NCBI GenBank assembly: GCA_964036295.1
Contig: OZ038466.1
Location: 16,402,001 to 16,466,000, forward strand
Origin: Plumapathes pennacea
Lineage: Eukaryota > Cnidaria > Anthozoa > Antipatharia > Myriopathidae
DNA length: 64,000 nucleotides
Reading direction: 5' to 3'
Part shown: one piece after another, positions 55,701 through 64,000 of the stretch
Layout of the letters: every line of letters begins with the position of its first letter
Position numbering within the stretch: the first letter of the stretch is position 1
Position numbers and translations under genes: made by a program
The notes under the pieces: generated by a model
What the model was told of the DNA's origin: nothing
The model's input: the letters and a program-made list of their open reading frames with translations, nothing else
Databases searched by the model: none

Positions 55701-58308
55701 TACTTGCCTTGTATGATGTGTGAGTATAGTAGAGAGAGCTTGCTGGACTGTGAGCAAACCATTTGTCAGTCCCAAACACTTCCTCATAATGTGTCTTATT
55801 CCACTGCTTGCTCTTGTTCTTGTAGTGAAACTCTGTATCTGGATCAAATGCCTGCAACACACACAGAGGCAAAAAAACAAAATAGTATTATAACTCACTT
55901 CAGGTACATGTAGAAATACAATATTCACAGATGCCCCCTCACCCTGGAGTACAGATAATTTGTCTGTTTTTGTTTTGGAGAGGGAGATGAAATTTTGGGA
56001 TGCCTTACTGCTTTCAGTTGCTATGCAGTGGTTGAGCTTGTTTGTTGACCTGTGTCTTTAGAGACAATAAAACAATTGATTTTGGCAGCATGTGTTTACT
56101 TGCATCCTTTCAGCACGAAAATGAGACTAGTTATTGATCTAAATAGCAACTGATCCCTTCTGCACTCAGCCCTTCAATTGATTGCATAAGTACTGCATGT
56201 ACAGTGTTGCACTAACCTGTGCCAGCATTTGCAGCAGTCCATAAGGTATGGGTGTGCAGCGTAGTTTCGATGCTATCAGTTCCATCAAGAGGTGAAGCAT
56301 GTCATATATACCTTCATGGATTTCTGGGCCCCATTTATGCACAGCTTGAGAGCACAGGAGCTGCAGGAAAGACACAATCCCGGGGTAGAAATACATAAGC
56401 TATATGTGCCGCCCCAAAGAGTGTGTATTGTCTTGAAGCATTTTAGTCTGGATGTTCTGTACTGTATAGCAATCAATTTTGTCCTTTTGGCATGGGACAA
56501 AATACGGTTTTGACAGGGATGTACAAAGGCTACAAAGTTTGGGGAACAGGTCTGAAAATGGACTGAAACAGGTTCAGGGTTTTGAGAATCATTCGGCACA
56601 CCCCAAAAAATGTTATAAGAAATCCCTTCCCCAGCTCTAGTTCCCAGAAAAATTATATCTTCACCTTCTTAAAGCTTTCTGGCAAAGCCCTTTCAGTAAA
56701 CCGTCTGCAGTTCTCATCCTCAAGTCCTGCAGTAAAAAAAAGAATGGTGCTAAGCTTTACAGTGACCCCTTCATTTCCAAGCAAATGTACTGAAGCTGTA
56801 AACGTCAGAGAATTGGCAATGAGAAAACCAAGTAAGGCCTCAGAAAGACAAATTTGTGAGCACACTAAGATTACAGCAGAGAAATTAGCAGAGAAGTTGA
56901 TACCGTGAGTACCTTTTTAACAAATTTTAAGCTTAAAGTTTGCTTTCCTGACCAACAAGTTGTCAGAAAACTTTACAAGACTGACAGGAGAGTCCGGTAG
57001 CCTTGGGCTAGCAGACAAGGCTTTCATTGCATCCACAGGTACTGCATATAGTACTGTATCTATAGCTGTACATAATGCCCATAGAGCCGTTTTCACATGA
57101 CTGTTGAAAGTAATCATGTGATTGCTTTGGCTTTGCGTTTGCTACACTTTCCCATTCCCATTCCCATGTCCTAACAAATTTAGCAACAATCTTGGCCAAT
57201 CAAGAGCAATTGTGATCTTCTCAGTCGACGCAAGAAAGCAAATGGCAATGGCGTGTTCTCACACTGATGACTGGTCAGTAAAACCAATCACAATTACTTG
57301 GTTTTGGTTTTGCTGACATTTCTAATTATTGGCTCTGTGATTGCTTTAGTTTTGGTTTTCGACAGCCACCCAAACAGGGCTCTACATATAATTTCCCATA
57401 AATTACACTTCTGATGTTTCCACCATGTTCTGTACTACTAATACTCTGCATACCACTGCAGGCGTGAAGTTGTCTACTGTACCAACAAGTGAAGTGTGGT
57501 AAGAAAACTGCACTAATTTCTTAACACATGATATTTACACTTTTCACACGTATATGTGCCAACATAACGAATCTCAGCCCTGGCTGCATCACTTTTCATA
57601 GAAAATTTGCGAACTTCAACTGAAACGGAAATTCTTGGAACTGCCCACACTATAAGCAAAGCAAGGAAGGTTTGATGTTTTGAACTTGTGGTTGCTTATA
57701 AATTTACAGGTCAGACACCACATAATTGTTGATTAACGAGTAAACCAACACAGCAGGATACAAACTCTCAATTATCGCCAATTATTGGGATTAGTAAATC
57801 TGTAAACAAACCCACCTTCCTGGGAAAACCGAATGGCGCTGAGCAGACATTTTCCCAGGGATTCTTCCCTCTTGTACGGAATCGACCAATTCTCCACAAA
57901 TACCCTGTCTTCCAGCTCGTATAAGTTTGTAGTCGGGAACTCCAGTGGCCCGGTGTCCATATTTTCGTCGGCACTTGCGGGGGCGCCATTCGACGTGCCT
58001 GGATTCACGGCTTCATCGTAAGGTGGAGGTTCTCCACTCGGCACTTCCTGGAAAACGTCTCCGACTTTGGGATCCTCTAGCGGTGGAATATCCATTTCCC
58101 CTTCGTCTGAGCCGTGCTGAGTCTCTGTGTCTTTCAAACCCTCCTCTTCCATACCCTCAAATGCCGTCCCGGTCTCCTCGCCGGTCAGAAGTGCGACCGC
58201 ATCATTCAAATCATTCTTCGCCAAGACAAGAGCTCTTCTTATCTGAGCGCTGTCCACGAAGCCCATGTTAAGCAGAGTGTTAACGCTGTCTTCATTTGGC
58301 TCCACCAT
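23446..58308 (-). CDS. USP24: Ubiquitin carboxyl-terminal hydrolase 24 (USP24), complete, 64 exons
   Basis: USP24 is a large cysteine protease that removes ubiquitin from substrates in cytosol and nucleus. My 64-exon model keeps frame throughout and gives 2577 aa (human about 2620). Layout: N-terminal UBA-like domain (about 1-48), long helical-repeat region, ubiquitin-like region around 919-1029, USP catalytic core about 1640-2000, and a C-terminal helical region. The catalytic Cys is in GATCYMN (about 1655), the His in NAGHYYSF (about 1935) and the Asp in YKFND (about 1959). Zinc-finger CxxC pairs are CKEC and CEKC. The start is the Met of MVEPNEDSV at 58306-58308, which matches the usual N-terminus. 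An in-frame Met 20 codons upstream is possible but leads a non-conserved stretch. Exon coordinates are in the five block entries. Confidence 0.93.
24640..24830. mobile_element. Diverged copy of TTAA-ended MITE (family C)
   Basis: The interior matches 53530-53690 (GATAGTCCAGCCAGCTATCATCTGAGCAA against GATAGTTCAATCAGCTTTCATCTGAGCAA-type sequence, both near AGTTGATCACTCT). The ends are eroded. Confidence 0.5.
25001..25211. mobile_element. MITE family C (TTAACCCTTTCACTCCC ends)
   Basis: Perfect-looking terminal inverted repeats, TTAACCCTTTCACTCCCAAG and its complement, bound a 211 bp non-coding segment in a USP24 intron. TTAA at both ends fits a piggyBac-like TTAA target. The interior is related in inverted orientation to 53496-53692. 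Confidence 0.8.
25550..25812. mobile_element. MITE family B, copy 3 (left end eroded)
   Basis: The right end reads CCGAAAGTCGTCCGAAAACTG then CTCTA, and the interior has GGCCAATCAGGAATAAAAGCAAAAC as in other family B copies. It ends 21 bp before USP24 exon 60, in its downstream intron. Confidence 0.65.
28451..28613. mobile_element. Foldback MITE, arms ~65 bp
   Basis: Almost the whole 163 bp is a hairpin. Left arm words CTCACTAGCGCATAAGCATAAG and GAGAGCGACAGTGGCGACAT recur inverted in the right arm, which has extra GCTTAT hexamers. The loop is about 30 bp. It lies 33 bp from USP24 exon 55. Confidence 0.8.
28842..29000. mobile_element. MITE family D, partial copy
   Basis: GGGCCCAGTTGTTGAAAGCTCG then ATTAAGCTAATCC matches the end of the complete copy at 45150-45389. 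The other end is missing. Confidence 0.55.
29073..29303. mobile_element. MITE family A, copy 1
   Basis: The terminal inverted repeats have the core CAAGGTTGCGYGCGCATCC then AGCTTGACGGG, with TA at the outer ends. It is 231 bp and non-coding. Copies 2 and 3 lie at 41054 and 58956. Confidence 0.8.
30371..35404 (-). CDS. USP24: USP24 exons 42-51 (USP catalytic core)
   Basis: Exons: 35285-35404, 35059-35102, 34613-34739, 33946-33999, 33796-33878, 33146-33284, 32481-32600, 31840-32087, 31070-31203, 30371-30518 (about residues 1633-2037). Exon 42 has the Cys box [20 protein letters not shown]. Exon 44 has VREQQ and exon 45 DAFEFF. Exons 46-47 carry the zinc-finger cysteine pairs. Exon 48 has [17 protein letters not shown]. 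Exon 49 has [20 protein letters not shown] with the catalytic His after a Ser-rich insert. Exon 50 has KWYKFND, and exon 51 [11 protein letters not shown]. All catalytic residues are present, so the enzyme should be active. Confidence 0.93.
32215..32430. repeat. (AATC)n and (GTCA)n microsatellites
   Basis: AATC units at about 32216-32244 and CAGT/GTCA units at about 32385-32430, separated by degenerate related tetramers, in USP24 intron 48. Confidence 0.85.
33345..33450. mobile_element. Possible Penelope-like retroelement end
   Basis: The segment around 33398-33428 reads, on the minus strand, GACGAAGGGCTAACGCTCGA and then AACC. From memory this wording is common at the termini of Penelope-like elements in invertebrates. 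No GIY-YIG or reverse-transcriptase frame accompanies it. Confidence 0.4.
34188..34425. repeat. 81-bp tandem repeat, three units
   Basis: The word GATTGGCTGACATTTCAAT starts at 34241, 34322 and 34403, so the period is exactly 81 bp. Each unit also holds a G-rich block (GGGGGAGGGG). Because 81 is divisible by three, a repetitive minus-strand frame runs through it, but this is intronic. Confidence 0.85.
34958..35000. repeat. Poly(C) tract followed by G-rich run
   Basis: A run of about 21 C at 34958-34978, then A and G runs up to 35000, in USP24 intron 43. The arrangement could form a hairpin or G-quadruplex. Confidence 0.8.
35476..35800 (-). repeat. USP24: 33-bp minisatellite containing the exon 41 donor site of USP24
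   Basis: Ten units of about 33 bp. Each on the minus strand contains CTGAGGGAGTGGGAG followed by GTGGGTAAAGTAAAC. The unit nearest 35778 is the true end of exon 41 plus its 5' splice site. The other nine lie in the intron downstream, each keeping GAG then GTGGGT. Confidence 0.9.
35778..39970 (-). CDS. USP24: USP24 exons 32-41 (region before the catalytic domain)
   Basis: Exons: 39743-39970, 38969-39038, 38818-38888, 38578-38632, 38102-38204, 37513-37574, 37118-37204, 36811-36894, 36157-36268, 35778-35922 (about residues 1294-1632). Conserved blocks include [15 protein letters not shown], a low-complexity poly-Gly run after [47 protein letters not shown] and [11 protein letters not shown]. 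Exon 41 ends in LREWE, and its last 16 nt plus the donor are the unit of the adjacent minisatellite. Confidence 0.88.
36280..36312. repeat. (AAC)n microsatellite
   Basis: CAACAACAA units just upstream, in the sense of transcription, of the acceptor of USP24 exon 40 (exon end 36268). On the transcribed strand they form a TTG-rich tract. Confidence 0.8.
36999..37022. repeat. Poly(G) tract
   Basis: About 23 consecutive G, intronic in USP24 between exons 38 and 39. Confidence 0.85.
37687..37870 (-). mobile_element. LINE 3' UTR fragment with (ATTG)n tail
   Basis: Read on the minus strand, TATACACGACCCCACAAGCT and the following bases up to GTGTTTAAATA match the plus-strand LINE at 2892-2940. The copy ends in GATT repeats (37687-37715) instead of ATCGT repeats. 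It was inserted in the direction of USP24 transcription, inside an intron. Confidence 0.75.
39078..39412. mobile_element. MITE family B, copy 4
   Basis: The ends are AAAACGCTTTTCGGTTGACTG and the inverse-related ACAGTCATGGGAAAACGGCTC then TA. The interior shares GATTGGCCAAGAATGTTG and CCAAAACCAAAACCAA blocks. It lies 40 bp beyond USP24 exon 33, in the intron. Confidence 0.75.
40709..51459 (-). CDS. USP24: USP24 exons 14-31 (central helical and ubiquitin-like region)
   Basis: Exons: 51217-51459, 50336-50617, 50104-50215, 49342 or 49357-49574, 49007-49060, 48471-48580, 47901-47967, 47080-47190, 45925-46023, 44637-44756, 44483-44509, 44223-44267, 43586-43671, 43116-43200, 42478-42612, 41637-41731, 41448-41543, 40709-40931 (about residues 558-1293). 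Landmarks are [20 protein letters not shown] starting the ubiquitin-like fold, FRVLYNLE and [10 protein letters not shown]. Exon 17 has two in-frame donors 15 nt apart. Exon 24 is a 27-nt microexon. Tandem repeats touch the acceptor of exon 14 and the donor of exon 22. Confidence 0.88.
41054..41303. mobile_element. MITE family A, copy 2
   Basis: Homologous to 29073-29303 over nearly its whole length (GACGGGCCACAACCWTCSATATGAGAA-type left part, AGTCTGCCGTGAGAGAAAGC right part). The right terminus is partly deleted. Confidence 0.75.
43800..43920. mobile_element. MITE family C, partial copies
   Basis: AACTTGGGAGTGAAAGGGTTAA (43836-43857) is one end of the family, directly followed by a second partial motif, CCATTCACTCCTGACTTATC. 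This suggests two abutting fragments. Confidence 0.55.
45150..45389. mobile_element. MITE family D
   Basis: The inverted ends are GCCCAGTTCTTCAAAGCCTG then ATTAAGCTAATCC, and ATTAGTCTAATCGTCC then TTTGAACAACCGGGCCC. It is 240 bp, non-coding, in USP24 intron 22 beside the 64-bp array, whose units share the word ATCGTGCTTTAAACAAC with its end. Confidence 0.7.
45390..45935 (-). repeat. USP24: 64-bp tandem array starting at the exon 22 donor of USP24
   Basis: About eight units, each with TACTAATCGTGCTTTAAACA, CATGGCCCAGAAT and TGTAGAAGACTTATCAGTTT. The unit next to the exon reads TGTAGATATCTCACCAGTTT and includes the real donor (exon end at 45925). In the other units the donor GT is changed. Confidence 0.85.
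46090..46604. repeat. Degenerate CCGT-rich minisatellite, left part
   Basis: Words such as GTGCCGTACCACGTCGTGTTG and GTTCCGTTCCGT recur with a loose period of about 60 bp over 500 bp. The same wording resumes at 46957-47010 after an inserted MITE. It lies in USP24 intron 21. Confidence 0.8.
46608..46953. mobile_element. MITE inserted into the CCGT minisatellite (TAA duplication)
   Basis: The ends are GGCCCCGTCCACAC and its exact complement, each bordered by TAA (46605-46607 and 46954-46956). The 346 bp interior has repeated CGTTTTCAAAAGTTT and GTCCACAC words. It interrupts the array, which continues on the other side. Confidence 0.85.
48695..48872. mobile_element. MITE with GCGTTTACACGG-type ends
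   Basis: The ends GCTGCGTTTGGACGAATGCG and (inverted) GGCCGCGTTTACACGGATGG are inverted repeats, both running into GTTTTCACCT. It is about 178 bp, in a USP24 intron. Confidence 0.65.
49123..49148. repeat. Poly(A) tract
   Basis: About 26 consecutive A, intronic in USP24 between exons 17 and 18 (poly-T on the transcribed strand). Confidence 0.8.
49636..49922. mobile_element. MITE with ACGAGAGAAAATAAGCCG ends
   Basis: The ends are GGGCCGTTGATACGAGAGAA and, inverted, GGCCGTTTTTACGAGAGAAA, each followed by ATAAGCCG. The interior repeats GCCGCGGCTTA and TTCACGTCTT words. It is 287 bp, 62 bp beyond the exon 17 boundary. Confidence 0.75.
51431..51760 (-). repeat. USP24: Triplicated 3' splice site and exon 14 start of USP24
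   Basis: TGAGACAAGCTCCAAAGTA starts at 51431, 51541 and 51658 (periods 110 and 117 bp). Each unit holds the first ~29 nt of exon 14, the acceptor AG and the preceding intron. The copy at 51460 joins the full exon, and the other two lie upstream in the intron. Confidence 0.9.
51819..58308 (-). CDS. USP24: USP24 exons 1-13 (UBA-like domain and N-terminal helical region)
   Basis: Exons: 57816-58308, 56665-56726, 56217-56360, 55708-55851, 55185-55220, 54992-55060, 54609-54674, 53953-54027, 53255-53413, 52775-52889, 52560-52663, 52100-52207, 51819-51914 (residues 1-557). Exon 1 holds a UBA-like helix bundle (LLNMGF, then [13 protein letters not shown]) and an acidic linker before the conserved [10 protein letters not shown] and [14 protein letters not shown]. 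Later landmarks are [21 protein letters not shown] and [16 protein letters not shown]. Exon 4 ends before GCAAGT, a GC-AG intron. Exon 5 is only 36 nt. Exon 6 must start at the upstream AG, since the nearer AG would put a stop in frame. Confidence 0.9.
53496..53692. mobile_element. MITE family C
   Basis: TTAACCCCTTTCACTTC at one end and GGGAGTGAAAGGGTTAA at the other. The interior is the reverse complement of 25001-25211 with moderate divergence. Confidence 0.75.
54062..54472. mobile_element. Inverted-repeat element rich in AACTTGCAT words
   Basis: The ends CTGTCCAAATGAGATGCAAG and (inverted) CTGTTTCCAAATGAGATGCA form inverted repeats. Subterminal parts repeat ACTTGCAT, CAAGTC and CTTGCA many times in both orientations. 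It is about 410 bp and non-coding, 35 bp beyond USP24 exon 8. Confidence 0.7.
57082..57384. mobile_element. MITE family B, copy 5
   Basis: The left end is AGAGCCGTTTTCACATGACTG and the right end ACAGCCACCCAAACAGGGCTC then TA, in USP24 intron 1. It is closest to the copy at 15980. Confidence 0.75.
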
Positions 58309-59883
58309 CTTACAGTGGTGTCCCAAAATGACAGCGAGTGATAGTGAAAGACCTAGCGCAGGTCGCAAGCCCTCCTTGTATCTGGCGCCATCTTGGAATT
58401 TTGAGGCATTCCCGGATGTTACAATTCCTCGGCCCAGTCTCCATCATATCGGGCTTCTCGCCAAAGCAGACCTGCCAACTCCCCGCATGAGCGCCACATC
58501 TCCCGCTTACCCACAAAATCACATCGATCTCCCGCATTAATCTGAATCTCTCACAAGAACATGAAATCTCCCGCCCCACGATGAAGAACATATTTTTAGT
58601 GAATCTATTTTATTCAACAAAACAGACACCATTAAACTTAACCATGCGCTAAAAGGCGTAATTTCCGCTCACCGTGTTAGCTAAAGTTCTTCAGCTCTGA
58701 AGGCTCCCACACCCCACCTCTCCTACTCCGTCACCACGCCCCACTCCAAGACCACACCTTTAAAAAAGTCAAAATCTTCCACCTGAAGATTTTTGGGGTA
58801 CCGTTTTCAAGTGTTAGTCTGAAATAGGATATTGATTTTGTCCCTCTGGTCTGGAATAGGGTAGTGTATTCTGCTTATCTTGGAATTTCATCTGATATGG
58901 TGAACATTTTTGGTTACAGACATGAAAAGGGATACAGGTCTGAAATTGGGCCAATAAACCATTTCCTCAAGGTTGCGCATGCATCCAAGCTTGGCAGACT
59001 ACAACCTTCAATATGAGAATTGTTTATCAAGCACTTATGTGTGAACATGTAGAAAACTACTTGAAAACTCAAGATAGTCATCCTAACTCAAATAGGAGTG
59101 CAGCATGAAGCATTCAGGCCAAACAGTCTGCCGTGAAAAAAAGCTAAACATTGAATTTGAAAGTCTTGGCCTGTCAAGCTTGGATGAGCATTTTCAGCAA
59201 CCTTGAGAAAACGGCTTATCGACCAAAAATATCAAAAGAGCTACAAAGTATGGGCTAGAGACAGAACAATATTCCAAAAATTACCAAAAGATTTTGCCTG
59301 GCCAAATACATTATTTTGTTTGGGGAGAGCCAGTGGAGAGTTCTACGTAACTTAACTGGCCAAGAGCATAGACGTCTCTACACTGTTCATGGTAAACAAT
59401 TTTTAGACTCTATTGATGGATTTGTCGGGCCCTTTGACTTTTGTGTGGCATAGTTTGATTCTTTATTCAAGCACCACCATTATGAAAACTTTATTTGTGA
59501 AATCTATATAAATACAAGTTGCATTATAGACCGTACTCCTAAAGACATGTCCTCTGTATTTGCTGCACTTTACAAACGGATACGTTCACTTAAATTCAAG
59601 ATGCCCCCCCCCCCCCCCCCCTCCCCAATCCCCACAGGTAAGCTATAAGCAGCATGCAATCGCCCTGACATTTTTAAAATGTGTATTGCAAACGTATGAA
59701 TTCTGTAATAATGGTCAAAATCAAAGTAAGGTTTTCAAGAAAGTGCAGCAGGAACTAATAAACCAATCACTGCATAAGAACAACATAAATACTCTATATT
59801 TGTTAACAGTTTCTTCTGACCATGTCATTTGAGACATATTTATAGCCATAAGTGATTCGTAAGGTTACTCCTACGCCATACTG
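58309..59883. other. USP24 5' region and FDX2 3' flank
   Basis: The USP24 promoter and 5' UTR should lie just above 58309, but no TATA box or clear start site was seen. MITE family A copy 3 occupies 58956-59217. A minus-strand AATAAA (plus TTTATT at 59462) could end FDX2 mRNA about 420 bp after its stop. A C-run lies at about 59604-59621. The USP24 and FDX2 genes run in the same direction. Confidence 0.5.
58956..59217. mobile_element. MITE family A, copy 3
   Basis: Inverted ends around CTCAAGGTTGCGCATGCATCC and CAAGCTTGGATGAGCATTTTC then AACCTTGAG. The interior follows copy 2 closely (CTCAAGATAGTCATCCTAACTC). Confidence 0.8.
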
Positions 59884-63667
<3,784 letters not shown>

Positions 63668-64000
63668 CTTGGAAGACAGAATTCCTCAGAATTAGTTCTG
63701 TATACATACATATTACACCTACCAACTTTTCTTGATGCCTATTTCAGGTATAATTTGCTTGTTCCCAGGCTCCTAGGGACTTGCAAAAAGGGTATAGAAA
63801 TGAACTGCTTGAGACACCTATCTTTCTTCTTCAAGACTCTTTCCTGCTAGAAATTCTGCACTCCAGCACTGACCATTATGTTCATACTTCTAGACAAACA
63901 AAAAGGCCAACTAATTTGCATTGTACAGTATTGTTATGTCTAGTTAGCAATGTCATGAATGCAAATTGTGTCAACTGCTATTGGAATCAATGCCACTCTC
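63668..64000. other. FDX2 upstream intron or flank, nothing recognised
   Basis: No exon, repeat end or promoter signal could be supported in the last 330 bases. Confidence 0.4.

Overview
This is a eukaryotic, intron-rich window that I read as metazoan and probably cnidarian (stony coral or sea anemone type). The gene families are animal ones, the introns are short to medium with GT-AG borders, and the introns are crowded with short non-autonomous DNA transposons. No species was identified. I rebuilt the gene models by hand from splice sites, reading-frame phase and remembered protein families, so exon edges are inferences, though every model closes in frame.

Layout. (1) 1-7990: gene-poor, repeat-derived DNA with the 3' end of a LINE, a ~200 bp inverted repeat around it, and a tRNA-derived SINE. 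(2) 7995-15215, minus strand: seven-exon, 542-aa membrane-anchored acid-sphingomyelinase-like metallophosphoesterase whose second intron carries a 1.18 kb transposon full of a 14-bp motif. (3) 15376-22416, plus strand: FGGY-type carbohydrate kinase, 14 exons, 558 aa, start codon only 160 bp from that of the phosphoesterase (head-to-head). (4) 23446-58308, minus strand: the whole deubiquitinase USP24, 64 exons, about 2577 aa, tail-to-tail with FGGY. (5) 59884 to about 63667, minus strand: mitochondrial ferredoxin FDX2, four exons plus a likely fifth, with the N-terminus outside the window.

The four genes are ordinary housekeeping-type genes with no sign of acting in one pathway. What stands out is the structure around them. 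Three exon-intron borders of USP24 are engulfed in tandem repeats: ten copies of one 5' splice site, a triplicated 3' splice site, and a 64-bp array starting at a donor. The last FGGY exon uses an acceptor that looks built from a LINE 3' tail. Several MITE families recur through the window, some nested in one another. I did not find a new multi-gene system. The strongest candidates for something undescribed are the motif-studded transposon at 10808-11989 and the splice-site minisatellite at 35476-35800.
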